This document shows, piece by piece, positions 36,372-44,759 of a DNA stretch of 64,000 nt (within the stretch, counting starts at the first letter, position 1; the number at the start of each line of letters is the position of its first letter). Source of the DNA: Verrucomicrobiota bacterium (GTDB lineage: Bacteria; Verrucomicrobiota; Verrucomicrobiia; Limisphaerales; J093); contig VHCO01000011.1 in assembly GCA_016871715.1 (NCBI GenBank), positions 1-64,000 of the forward strand, written 5' to 3'. The notes under the pieces are model-generated. The model saw only the letters and a program-made list of their open reading frames with translations. It was not told the DNA's origin and searched no databases. The position numbers and the translations under genes are program-made.

Positions 36372-36803
36372 ATGCAGGCGGCTTATTTTGATGATTTGAT
36401 CTACATCGCTGCGTTTGGGCTGGGTGGGCTGGTGTTTGCCCTCGGGCCATTCGTGGTGGTGCACCTGCTGTCGGCGCGTCGGACGCGCAACTACGCCAAC
36501 AAGACCGGGCAGTTCATCGAGTGCGGCATGGACCCGATTGGGGATGCGTGGATCCGGTACAGCGCGGTTTATTATCTGTATGCGCTGGTGTTCGTTGCGT
36601 TTGCGGTGGATGTGCTTTTCCTGATACCGGTAGCGTTGGTCTACGACCGGCAGTTTGCGGTGCGGGACTTGGTCGAGCTGGTGATGTTTGTGGGGATTCT
36701 CTCCCTGGTGATCGTGTACGCTTGGAAGAAAGGGGTTTTCGAATGGAAACAAAAGCGGCCTGCTCCCAAGACTGCTCAGAAATCGTCAAGTTCGCCGTCC
36801 TAG
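36372..36803 (+). CDS. nuoA: NADH-quinone oxidoreductase subunit A
   Basis: NuoA is a small three-helix subunit at the junction of the membrane and peripheral arms of complex I. The 143-aa protein begins at ATG 36372 ([16 protein letters not shown]). It shows the conserved loop [20 protein letters not shown] with the cysteine of the active/deactive loop, and [13 protein letters not shown]. The track ORF adds 53 unrelated residues. Its last 61 bp overlap nuoB in another frame, much longer than the 4-base overlaps elsewhere in this operon. Confidence 0.93.
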   Translation: MQAAYFDDLIYIAAFGLGGLVFALGPFVVVHLLSARRTRNYANKTGQFIECGMDPIGDAWIRYSAVYYLYALVFVAFAVDVLFLIPVALVYDRQFAVRDLVELVMFVGILSLVIVYAWKKGVFEWKQKRPAPKTAQKSSSSPS

Positions 36804-37252
36804 ACGACCTCTTGGCCCTGGGACGAGCCAACTCGTTGTGGCCGCTGACCTTCGGCTTGGCGTGTTGCGCGATCGAGATGATGGCGGCTGGCGCCTCGCG
36901 CTTCGACCTCTCGCGCTTTGGCGCCGAGGTGTTCCGACCCTCGCCGCGGCAAGCGGACGTGATGATTGTGGCGGGGACGATCAACAAGAAGATGGCGCCG
37001 GCGGTGAAGACGCTCTACGACCAGATGCTCGAACCCAAGTGGGTGATTGCCATGGGCAACTGCGCGATCTCTGGCGGGCCCTTTGTCTATCCAGGCCAGT
37101 ACGCGGTGGTCGAGGGGGTGGACAAGCTGTTTCCAGTAGACGTGTACATTCCGGGCTGCCCGCCGCGCCCGGAGGCGCTGATCGAGGGGATTTTGGCGTT
37201 GGAGGAGAAACTGACCGGGAAGCGGCGCTGGCCCCGGGTGAAGCCGGAATGA
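36743..37252 (+). CDS. nuoB: NADH-quinone oxidoreductase subunit B (cluster N2)
   Basis: NuoB holds the terminal [4Fe-4S] cluster N2 that passes electrons to quinone. The 169-aa protein starts at ATG 36743 after AAGGGG. Cluster ligands are visible: [12 protein letters not shown] (adjacent Cys pair), [11 protein letters not shown] and [14 protein letters not shown]. Its stop overlaps the nuoC start (ATGA). The start lies inside nuoA by 61 bp. Confidence 0.95.
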   Translation: METKAACSQDCSEIVKFAVLDDLLALGRANSLWPLTFGLACCAIEMMAAGASRFDLSRFGAEVFRPSPRQADVMIVAGTINKKMAPAVKTLYDQMLEPKWVIAMGNCAISGGPFVYPGQYAVVEGVDKLFPVDVYIPGCPPRPEALIEGILALEEKLTGKRRWPRVKPE

Positions 37253-37806
37253 GCCTTACCCTGCAGCAACTGCAAGCGCACCTCGGCGGGCTGGTTTTCG
37301 CACCACCCGAGCCGGCGGCGGCGGCTGCTGGGCCGCCCACTTCGCCGGAGCGGTCCTCGCCGCCGGAGTCCGAAGCCGTGCCGTCCTCTGCCGCGACGGC
37401 GCCAGAGCCCGACGGGGTGCGGCTGGTCGATTATGCGTCCCGAGGCGTGCACCTGGAGGTTCGCACGCCGGCCAGCCAAGTGGTCGCGGCGGCCGAGCTG
37501 CTGGACCGTGAGGGATTCGCCTTGGATGCCGTCACGGGTGTGGATTGGATTGCCCAGGGGGAGATGGAGGTGATCTACGATTATTTCCATCCGACGGCTC
37601 CCTGGCGAGTGGCGGTCCGCTCGCGCATCCCCCGAGACCACCCGCAGGTCCCCACCATCTCGGCCGTGTTTCCCGGCGCAAACTGGCACGAGCGCGAGAC
37701 GCATGATTTCTTCGGCATCCGGTTTCTTGGGCACCCAGACCTGACGCCGTTGTTGTTGCCCGAGGACGCGGACTTTCACCCTTTGAAGAAGGACTTTGCG
37801 GTGTGA
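37249..37806 (+). CDS. nuoC: NADH-quinone oxidoreductase subunit C
   Basis: NuoC is a 30-kDa-type peripheral arm subunit. The 185-aa form starts at ATG 37249, overlapping the nuoB stop. An unusual Ala/Pro/Ser-rich insert lies at about 19-55, before the folded domain. The C-terminal signature is intact: [24 protein letters not shown], then [16 protein letters not shown]. It is not fused to NuoD, unlike in E. coli. Confidence 0.93.
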   Translation: MSLTLQQLQAHLGGLVFAPPEPAAAAAGPPTSPERSSPPESEAVPSSAATAPEPDGVRLVDYASRGVHLEVRTPASQVVAAAELLDREGFALDAVTGVDWIAQGEMEVIYDYFHPTAPWRVAVRSRIPRDHPQVPTISAVFPGANWHERETHDFFGIRFLGHPDLTPLLLPEDADFHPLKKDFAV

Positions 37807-38939
37807 CGACCGAAGAGATCATGGCGGTCGCGCAGGGCAAGGCGCCGAACGAGACGTTCGTCTTGAACCTCGGGCCGCAGCATCCGGCCACCCACGGCGT
37901 GCTCCGGGTCAAGCTGACCATGGACGGCGAGTACATCACCCGCGCCGAACCGGTGCCTGGCTACATCCACCGGATGCAGGAGAAGATGGGAGAAAACCGG
38001 ACCTGGGCGCAGTACCTGCCGAACACGAGTCGGATCGATTACCTTTCGGCGATGGCGTACACGCACGGCTACGTGGGCGCGGTCGAGCGGGCGGCTGGGA
38101 TTCAGGTCCCGCCCCGAGCGGAGTACGTGCGGGTGATCACCTCCGAGTTGAATCGGATCTCGAGTCATCTGGTCTGGTTCGGCGCCTTTCTGTTGGATCT
38201 GGGTGGGTTCACCCCGTTGTTGTACGCCTTTGACGATCGGGAGAAGATTCTGGATCTGCTCGAGGGGATTACCGGCTCGCGGTTGACGTACTCCTACTAT
38301 CGGTTTGGCGGGCTCTACAACGATGTCGATGAGGACTTCCTCGGGGGGACCCGAGAGTTTGTGGCGCAGATGCGGCCGCGGCTGGGGATGTACCGGACGT
38401 TGGTGACGGAGAACATCATCCTGCGCAAACGCCTCGAGGGCATCGGGGTGATCACGCCCGAGCAGTGCCGCAAGTACGGCGCGACCGGCCCGGTCATCCG
38501 CGGCTCGGGCATCGCCTATGACGTTCGCAAGGTCGAACCCTACTCGGTCTATGCGGATTTCGAGTTCGACATCCCGGTGTTTCCCGAGGGCGACTCGATG
38601 GCGCGGTACCTGGTGCGCATGGAGGAGATGGGTCAGAGCCTGCGGATCATCGAGCAAGCGCTCGCCAAGCTGCCGGATGGGCCGGTGATGGCGGAGAAGG
38701 TGCCGCGCGTGCTCAAACCACCCGCCGGCGATTACTGCTACGCGGTCGAGGCGGCGCGGGGCCGGTTTGCCGTGCTCGTCGTCAGCGACAACAAGGAGAT
38801 GGCCTATCGCATCAAGCTGCGGACGCCGTCGTTCTCGAATCTCAGCCTGTTCGAGGAGGTTAGCCAGGGGATGATGCTGCCCGACGCGCTGGCTTTGATG
38901 GGCAGTCTGGACTTGGTCATCCCGGACATCGACCGTTGA
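37803..38939 (+). CDS. nuoD: NADH-quinone oxidoreductase subunit D
   Basis: NuoD forms the quinone pocket with NuoB. The protein is 378 aa with a GTG start overlapping nuoC (GTGA). NLGPQHPATHGVLRVKL near the N terminus carries the conserved quinone-pocket His. LTYSYYRFGGLYNDV and GPVIRGSGIAYDVRK follow, and IKLRTPSFSNLS stands near the end. It is slightly shorter than typical (about 400 aa). nuoE, nuoF and nuoG would come next in standard operons but are absent. Confidence 0.95.
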   Translation: MTTEEIMAVAQGKAPNETFVLNLGPQHPATHGVLRVKLTMDGEYITRAEPVPGYIHRMQEKMGENRTWAQYLPNTSRIDYLSAMAYTHGYVGAVERAAGIQVPPRAEYVRVITSELNRISSHLVWFGAFLLDLGGFTPLLYAFDDREKILDLLEGITGSRLTYSYYRFGGLYNDVDEDFLGGTREFVAQMRPRLGMYRTLVTENIILRKRLEGIGVITPEQCRKYGATGPVIRGSGIAYDVRKVEPYSVYADFEFDIPVFPEGDSMARYLVRMEEMGQSLRIIEQALAKLPDGPVMAEKVPRVLKPPAGDYCYAVEAARGRFAVLVVSDNKEMAYRIKLRTPSFSNLSLFEEVSQGMMLPDALALMGSLDLVIPDIDR

Positions 38940-38945
38940 GTTGCC

Positions 38946-39935
38946 ATGAGCCTTCCGGAACCGTTCAGATTGCTCGCTTACCTGCTGGGGATCATGGCCT
39001 TTGTGGGGCTCAACGCCGCCTACTTGGTCTGGGTCGAACGCAAAGGGGCAGGGCGTTTTCAGCGGCGGCCGGGTCCGACCGAGGTGGGTTACGCCGGGCT
39101 GCTGCAGCCGATCGCCGACGCGGTCAAGCTGCTGACCAAGCAAGTCATCGTCCCGCCGGGGGCGGACGCCACGCTGTTTCGGCTGGCGCCGGTGGTGGTG
39201 TTGGCGCCGGCGTTGATGTGCCTGGCGATCATTCCGTTCGGGCCACATCTGGTCGCCCGCGAGATCAACGTCGGTCTGCTGCTGTTGTTCGCCTTCGGGT
39301 CGATCAACGTGATGGCGATTATGATTGGCGGGTGGGCCTCGCGCAATAAGTACGCCATCATCTCGGCCGCGCGCGTGGTGTCGCAGGATGTCGCGTACGA
39401 AATCCCGATGCTGTTGGTGGTCATTACGATGCTCATGGTGACCGGCACGATGGATCTGAACCAGATCGTGCGCCAACAGGCCGGCGCCTTTTGGAATTGG
39501 AACCTGTTCAAGCTGGCGGCCAATCCGCTCATGCCGGTCACTTTCGTCATCTTCTACATCTGCATGCTGGCGGAGACCAACCGCGCCCCGTTCGATATGG
39601 CGGAGGCGGAGAGCGAGTTGGTCGCCGGCGCGTTCACCGAGTACGCCGGCATGGGGTTCGGCGTGTTCTTCATGGCCGAATACGCCAACATCGTGGTGGG
39701 CTGCGCGGTGGCGACGGTGCTGTTCCTGGGCGGTTGGCAGAGCCCGATCGGGATTCTGCCGGGCGCGTTTTGGTTCCTGCTCAAGCTGTACGCCCTGGTG
39801 TTTTCAGTGGTTTGGGTGCGGTGGACGTTTCCGCGCACCCAGTTCTACGGACTGTTGAATCTCTCGTGGAAGATCTTGATCCCGATCGCTTTGTTCACCC
39901 TCATCCTGTCCAGCGTGATGCTGAAGCTCTTTTAG
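38946..39935 (+). CDS. nuoH: NADH-quinone oxidoreductase subunit H
   Basis: NuoH is the heel subunit that links the quinone cavity to the proton channel. The 329-aa protein has about eight helices. Family stretches are YLVWVERKGAGRFQRRPGP, NKYAIISAARVVSQDVAYE, ICMLAETNRAPFDMAEAESE and VAGAFTEYAGMGFGVFFMAEY. It follows nuoD after a 6-bp gap. Confidence 0.95.
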   Translation: MSLPEPFRLLAYLLGIMAFVGLNAAYLVWVERKGAGRFQRRPGPTEVGYAGLLQPIADAVKLLTKQVIVPPGADATLFRLAPVVVLAPALMCLAIIPFGPHLVAREINVGLLLLFAFGSINVMAIMIGGWASRNKYAIISAARVVSQDVAYEIPMLLVVITMLMVTGTMDLNQIVRQQAGAFWNWNLFKLAANPLMPVTFVIFYICMLAETNRAPFDMAEAESELVAGAFTEYAGMGFGVFFMAEYANIVVGCAVATVLFLGGWQSPIGILPGAFWFLLKLYALVFSVVWVRWTFPRTQFYGLLNLSWKILIPIALFTLILSSVMLKLF

Positions 39936-39936
39936 C

Positions 39937-40380
39937 ATGAAACAGCCCCTCCGTGATATCGTCGGCGGCTTCTACAGCCTGCTCTCCGGGATGCGCGTGA
40001 CGATCGCGCAGTTCTTCAAGCCGTCGGTGACCGTGCATTACCCGCACGAGTCGCTCCAGATGCCGGCGCGCTTCCGCGGCCACATCGAGTTGGTGCGCGA
40101 CCCGGCGACCGGCAAGGCCGTTTGCTTCGCCTGCAAGGTGTGCGAGAAATCCTGCCCGAGCGACTGCATCACGGTCGAGGGGGCCAAGCTCGAGGGGGCC
40201 AAGCGCAAGTCGGTCACGCAGTTCCGGCTCGACTTCACCAAGTGCAGCTTGTGCGGTTCGTGTGTCGAGGCGTGCAAGAGCAACGCGATCCGGTTCAGTC
40301 GCCAGTACAACCTGGCCAGCACCAACAAGGATGAGTTCGTGATGGACCTGTTCAAGCGCCTGGAGGCGGAGGGCCAATGA
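39937..40380 (+). CDS. nuoI: NADH-quinone oxidoreductase subunit I (2x[4Fe-4S])
   Basis: NuoI holds clusters N6a and N6b between the peripheral arm and N2. The 147-aa protein has two ferredoxin motifs: CFACKVCEKSCPSDCI and CSLCGSCVEACKSNAI. The residue after the fourth cysteine of the second motif is Lys instead of the usual Pro. It begins right after the nuoH stop and overlaps nuoJ by 4 bases. Confidence 0.94.
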   Translation: MKQPLRDIVGGFYSLLSGMRVTIAQFFKPSVTVHYPHESLQMPARFRGHIELVRDPATGKAVCFACKVCEKSCPSDCITVEGAKLEGAKRKSVTQFRLDFTKCSLCGSCVEACKSNAIRFSRQYNLASTNKDEFVMDLFKRLEAEGQ

Positions 40381-40910
40381 CGGGATTCCCCGGCTCCGAG
40401 GCGATTGTCGCCGGTATTTTCCTGGTGGCCGTGGCGACCACGGTGGCCGGCGCGTTGATCGCCGCGCTCACCACACGCATCATCCGCAGCGTCTGCGGCC
40501 TGGCCCTGTGCTGTGTCGGCTTGGCCGGCCTCTACTACTTCCTCCATAGCCCGTTCCTGGCGCTGATGGAGATCCTGATCTACGTCGGAGCGGTGTGTGT
40601 GACGATTGTCTTTGCGATCATGCTGGCCGAACCTGAGGAAAGCGCGGCCCAGGAAAAGCGGGGCACGGTTTGGCTCGGGTCGGCCGTCGGCCTGGTCTTG
40701 GGCGGGGCCATCTTCTGGGGCTTGGCCCGCTTGGGCCTAGCGGGGCCGTGGTCGGTGCCCGCGACACGGGTGACGGACGGTTCGGTGCCGGCGCTGGGCG
40801 TGGCACTGCTGACCACCTACAGCATGGCCTTCGAGCTGATCTCGCTGGTGCTCCTAGTCGCGATTCTGGGGGCCCTGGTCATCGCGCGGACGGGGAGAAC
40901 CCAACCATGA
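40377..40910 (+). CDS. nuoJ: NADH-quinone oxidoreductase subunit J
   Basis: NuoJ is a five-helix subunit next to NuoH and NuoK. The 177-aa protein contains LMEILIYVGAVCVTIVFAIML, the pi-bulge helix region typical of NuoJ. The long hydrophilic/Ala-rich loop follows. It has 4-base overlaps on both sides (ATGA). Confidence 0.93.
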   Translation: MTGFPGSEAIVAGIFLVAVATTVAGALIAALTTRIIRSVCGLALCCVGLAGLYYFLHSPFLALMEILIYVGAVCVTIVFAIMLAEPEESAAQEKRGTVWLGSAVGLVLGGAIFWGLARLGLAGPWSVPATRVTDGSVPALGVALLTTYSMAFELISLVLLVAILGALVIARTGRTQP

Positions 40911-41233
40911 CGCTGACCAACCTCCACGAACAACTGGGTGTCTACCTGGTGTTGGCGGCCTTTCTGTTCGCCACGGGCGTGTACGGGTTGGTCCGACGCC
41001 GGACCTTGATTGGGATGCTGATAGCCGGCGAGCTGATCTTCGCGGCCGCCTCCCTGAATCTGATGGCGCTGAACCGGTTCGTGGCGCCCGACCCGGCGGT
41101 GGGCCAGATCTTTGTGTTGTTCATCATGGGCTTGGCGGCGGCGGAAGTGGCCATTGCCTTGAGCATCGTGATCGCGGTCTACCGCAATTACCGGTCCGTC
41201 AACGCTAAGGACTTGTCCGACCTCAACGGGTAG
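40907..41233 (+). CDS. nuoK: NADH-quinone oxidoreductase subunit K
   Basis: The 108-aa subunit starts at ATG 40907 within the nuoJ stop. Three helices carry GMLIAGELIFAAASLNLMAL with the conserved membrane Glu, and GLAAAEVAIALSIVIAVYRN with the second Glu. These two carboxylates form the half-channel leading to the antiporter-like subunits. The ORF track lists only a longer read-through frame (40670-41233). Confidence 0.94.
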   Translation: MTLTNLHEQLGVYLVLAAFLFATGVYGLVRRRTLIGMLIAGELIFAAASLNLMALNRFVAPDPAVGQIFVLFIMGLAAAEVAIALSIVIAVYRNYRSVNAKDLSDLNG

Positions 41234-41237
41234 CCGC

Positions 41238-42713
41238 ATGGAAACGCCCCACGATCTCCGCTTGCTCTTCGCCATCCTCGCGCCCCTCGTCGGGACCGGG
41301 TTGGTGATGGCGGCCGGCCGGCGACCGAATCTGAGGGAGGGCTGCTCGTTCCTGGCGGCGGCGACTCTGTTTGGCCTGACGATCTCCCTGGTCCCGGACA
41401 TTCGGGCGGGCAAGACGCTGCACTATACCCTCTTCGAGCTGCTGCCCGGCCTGAGCTTCGCGTTGCGCGCGGACGCTATGTCCATGATCTTCGCGGTGTC
41501 GGCCTCCTCTCTCTGGATCATCACGGTCTTCTACTCGGCCGGTTACATGCGCGGCTTGCAGGAACACGCGCAGACCCGGTTTGGCGCCTGCTTCGCCCTG
41601 GCCTTGTTTGGGGCCATCGGGTGCGCCTTTGCCGACAACCTGCTGACGCTCTATCTGTTCTACGAGATTGTCAGTGTCTGTACTTACCCGTTGGTGGCTC
41701 ATCACCAAGACGAGGAAGGGTACGCCGGCGGCAAGAAATACCTCGTCTACCTGACCGGCACGGCCAAAGGTCTGATCCTGCCCGCCATGGTGCTGATCTA
41801 TGTCTTGTCCGGCACCCTCGATTTCGCCGACAACATTCAGACGGGCATTCTCCCGCCCGAACTGCACCGGGGCCTGGTGACCGGCCTGTACATCGCTTGC
41901 CTGCTGGGCTTCGCCAAGAACGGCATCATGCCGCTCCATCATTGGCTGCCCGGCGCCATGGTCGCCCCCACGCCCGTGAGCGCCCTCCTCCACGCGGTGG
42001 CGGTGGTCAAGGTCGGCGTGTTCTCGACCGCCCGCGTCATGCTCTACGTCTTCGGTGTCGATTGCATGGACGCCCTCAACCTCGGGATACCGACCGCGTA
42101 CTTTGTCTCGTTCACCATCCTGGGCGCGTCGGTGGTCGCCCTGAGCACAGACGACCTCAAGGCGCGGTTGGCGTACTCGACGGTCAGTCAGCTCTCGTAC
42201 ATCATCCTTGGGGTGGCGTTGCTCAAACCGGCGGCGCTCCAGGGCGGCCTGTTGCATATCGCCCATCACGCCTTTGCCAAGATCACCCTCTTCTTCTGCG
42301 CGGGGGCGATCTACGTGGCGACCCATAAGAAGAAGATCTCCGAGATGAGCGGTTTGGGCCGAGCGATGCCCTTCACCTTCGGCGCGTTCGCCATCGCCTC
42401 GCTGAGCATGATTGGCGCCCCGCCCGTCGCGGGCTTCGTCACCAAATGGTATCTGCTGCTCGGCGCCCTCGATGCCGGGTCGATCGGGATCCTGGTGGTC
42501 TTGATCGCCAGCACCTTGCTCAATGCGGCGTACTTCGCCCCGGTGGTCTACCAGGCCTTCTTCGGCAAGGCCGCTGACTCGGGCGGTGGCCACGGCCACC
42601 GCGAAGCGCACCCAGCCATGGTGATCCCGCTGAGCATCAGCGCGGTCATCTCGGTGTTGCTGGGCATCTACCCCGATTTCTTCGCCCGTTTTGTCCAAGC
42701 CATGTTGCCATGA
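41238..42713 (+). CDS. MrpD-like proton-pumping antiporter subunit (extra complex I subunit)
   Basis: This 491-aa protein of about 14 helices lies directly after nuoK, where nuoL is expected. It resembles MrpD-type cation/H+ antiporter subunits more than NuoL. Key residues are kept: Glu in YLFYEIVSVCTYP, Lys in GFAKNGIMPLHHWLPGAM, Lys in VAVVKVGVFSTAR and the late Lys in GFVTKWYLL. It lacks the long C-terminal lateral helix of NuoL. It overlaps the small two-helix gene by 4 bases, so it belongs to the operon. Confidence 0.85.
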   Translation: METPHDLRLLFAILAPLVGTGLVMAAGRRPNLREGCSFLAAATLFGLTISLVPDIRAGKTLHYTLFELLPGLSFALRADAMSMIFAVSASSLWIITVFYSAGYMRGLQEHAQTRFGACFALALFGAIGCAFADNLLTLYLFYEIVSVCTYPLVAHHQDEEGYAGGKKYLVYLTGTAKGLILPAMVLIYVLSGTLDFADNIQTGILPPELHRGLVTGLYIACLLGFAKNGIMPLHHWLPGAMVAPTPVSALLHAVAVVKVGVFSTARVMLYVFGVDCMDALNLGIPTAYFVSFTILGASVVALSTDDLKARLAYSTVSQLSYIILGVALLKPAALQGGLLHIAHHAFAKITLFFCAGAIYVATHKKKISEMSGLGRAMPFTFGAFAIASLSMIGAPPVAGFVTKWYLLLGALDAGSIGILVVLIASTLLNAAYFAPVVYQAFFGKAADSGGGHGHREAHPAMVIPLSISAVISVLLGIYPDFFARFVQAMLP

Positions 42714-42973
42714 GATTGCTGCGTTGGATCGAGTTCCTGCGAAACCGCCTGCGGACGGTGGTTTGGGTCTGCCTGGTGGTGCTGGGCCTCCTTGTGGTGG
42801 TGGACGCCCTGCCGGGGCTGGTGGACAAAGAGCATCATGCCCATACCGCCCCCGAGCGATGGCCGGCCTTTTGGGCCGTGTTCGGATTCGTCGGGTGCGT
42901 CGCCTTGATCGTCTTGTCGAAGTGGTTCGGGCACGCCGGCATCATGCAGCGCGAGGATTACTACGATGAGTGA
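42710..42973 (+). CDS. Small two-helix membrane protein within the nuo operon
   Basis: The 87-aa protein has two hydrophobic segments (WVCLVVLGLLVVVDALPG and FWAVFGFVGCVALIVLS) around a His-rich loop (DKEHHAHTAPERW). It ends in acidic/Tyr residues (EDYYDE). It overlaps both neighbours (4 and 8 bp). Its place between two MrpD-like subunits suggests a structural part of this complex. No known complex I subunit matches it. Confidence 0.75.
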   Translation: MRLLRWIEFLRNRLRTVVWVCLVVLGLLVVVDALPGLVDKEHHAHTAPERWPAFWAVFGFVGCVALIVLSKWFGHAGIMQREDYYDE

Positions 42974-44759
42974 TTGGTGGGTCCATCCGGCGTCGATCTT
43001 GATCCTCGGCGGCCTGCTGCTGCGGTGGGTGCCCGCGCGGTTCAAACGCGCTTATCTCCTGCTCGTCCCTCTTCTCGTCTTCGGGCGCATCCTCGGCCTG
43101 ACCCACGGCACCTTCGGCCAGGTCCAGTTCCTCGAGTGGACGTTGGTCTTCGGGCGCGTCGATGCCTTGAGCACCGTCTTCGGGTACATCATGAGTCTGA
43201 TGTGCCTCCTGGGCACGCTGTACGGACTCCATGTCCGGGACGATGGCCAACATCTGGCCGCCTGGACCTATGTGGGCGGTTCGCTGGGGGCCATTTACGC
43301 AGGCGATTTGCTGACCTTGTTCTTGTTCTGGGAACTCATGGCGCTCTCGTCCGTGTTCCTCATCTGGTGCCGGCGCCGCCCCGAATCTCTGGGGGCAGGC
43401 TTCCGCTACCTGCTGGTACACACCGCGGGCGGTGTGGCGCTGCTGGCAGGCATCGTCCTGCACGGCCAGGCGACGGGCGGCGACCTGACCTTCGGCGCGT
43501 TCGATGTCAAGGCGCCGACGCTGGCGACCTATCTGATCATGACCGGCTTCATCCTCAACGCGGCGGTGCCCCCGCTCCATGCCTGGCTGCCGGACGCGTA
43601 CGGGGAGGCCACGTTCAACGGTTCAGTGTTCTTGTGCGCCTTCACCACCAAGACCGCGGTCTACGCGTTGTGCCGCGGGTTTGCCGGCATGGAGATCCTG
43701 GTGCCCTTGGGGGTGATCATGGCGCTCTATGGCGTCGTCTATGCCGTGCTCGAGAACGACTGCCGCCGCCTGCTCGCCTATCACATCATCAGTCAGGTGG
43801 GTTACATGGTCGCCGGCGTCGGGCTGGGGACCGAGTTGGCCATCAACGGCGCCTGCGCGCACGCCTTCGCGCACATCCTCTACAAGGGCCTTCTGTTCAT
43901 GGGTTGCGGCGCCGTCCTGCACATGACCGGCCAGAGCAAGTTCACCGAATTGGGCGGGCTCTACCAGAAGATGCCCTGGACCTTCCTCTTCACCCTGCTG
44001 GGAGGGCTCTCGATCTCGGCGTTCCCCCTCTTCAGCGGTTTTGTCAGCAAATCGATGATCGTGGCGGCGGGTTTCGAGGAGCATAAGCTCTGGGCGGGCT
44101 TTCTGCTGATGCTGGCGTCGGTGGGCACCTTCTTGCACACGGGCCTCAAGGTCCCTTACTTCATTTGGTTCGGCAAAAACCACTGCCGACCGGAGACGTG
44201 GGCGCGGGCGGCGGAGCCGCCCTGGAACATGAACGCCGCCATGGCCGTGGCGTCGATCTTGTGCGTGTTCATCGGCTGCTATACTCCGTACCTCTACCAG
44301 ATGCTGCCTTACCCAGTCGACTACCACCCCTACACGGCCTATCACGTCTCGGAGACCCTGCAGGTGTTGTTGTTCACCGCCGTGGGCTTCTTTCTCCTGA
44401 TCTGCAAGCTCGAGCCCGAGCCCACCATCAGCTTGGACATGGACTGGTTCTATCGCATGGGCGGGCGCGCCTTTCGATGGCTGGCGCGCCAACCGGTTCA
44501 GCTCCTCGACACCTGCGTGGGTGAACTCTACCGGGTGGCGGGTATGGTACCCCTGATGCGCTCGGCTCGCCTGGCCGGTCGGTTCGATCAAAGCGTCATC
44601 GACGGGCTGGTGGACGGGTTGGCCCACAGCATCCGGGGTCTGGGCCAACGCCTGCGCGCCGTCCAGCGCGGCCACGTGCAGCAGAGCTTGGCGGTCGCCT
44701 TGGGTGTGGCGGCCCTGTTCATCCTGCTTTTCCTCCTGTTCTCAAGCGACCCGCGATGA
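42966..44759 (+). CDS. MrpD/NuoL-hybrid antiporter subunit
   Basis: This 597-aa protein has an MrpD-like core (about 1-420) plus a C-terminal extension with NuoL character. The extension reads FDQSVIDGLVDGLAHSIRGL, QRGHVQQSLAVALGV and a final helix. It is likely the functional NuoL, with a lateral helix. Glu in FLFWELMALSSV, Lys in AFTTKTAVYAL and Lys in GFVSKSMIV are present. The TM7 lysine of NuoL/M/N is Asn here (GFILNAAVPPLHAWLPDAY). From memory, other MrpD-like family members share this change. Confidence 0.85.
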   Translation: MSDWWVHPASILILGGLLLRWVPARFKRAYLLLVPLLVFGRILGLTHGTFGQVQFLEWTLVFGRVDALSTVFGYIMSLMCLLGTLYGLHVRDDGQHLAAWTYVGGSLGAIYAGDLLTLFLFWELMALSSVFLIWCRRRPESLGAGFRYLLVHTAGGVALLAGIVLHGQATGGDLTFGAFDVKAPTLATYLIMTGFILNAAVPPLHAWLPDAYGEATFNGSVFLCAFTTKTAVYALCRGFAGMEILVPLGVIMALYGVVYAVLENDCRRLLAYHIISQVGYMVAGVGLGTELAINGACAHAFAHILYKGLLFMGCGAVLHMTGQSKFTELGGLYQKMPWTFLFTLLGGLSISAFPLFSGFVSKSMIVAAGFEEHKLWAGFLLMLASVGTFLHTGLKVPYFIWFGKNHCRPETWARAAEPPWNMNAAMAVASILCVFIGCYTPYLYQMLPYPVDYHPYTAYHVSETLQVLLFTAVGFFLLICKLEPEPTISLDMDWFYRMGGRAFRWLARQPVQLLDTCVGELYRVAGMVPLMRSARLAGRFDQSVIDGLVDGLAHSIRGLGQRLRAVQRGHVQQSLAVALGVAALFILLFLLFSSDPR

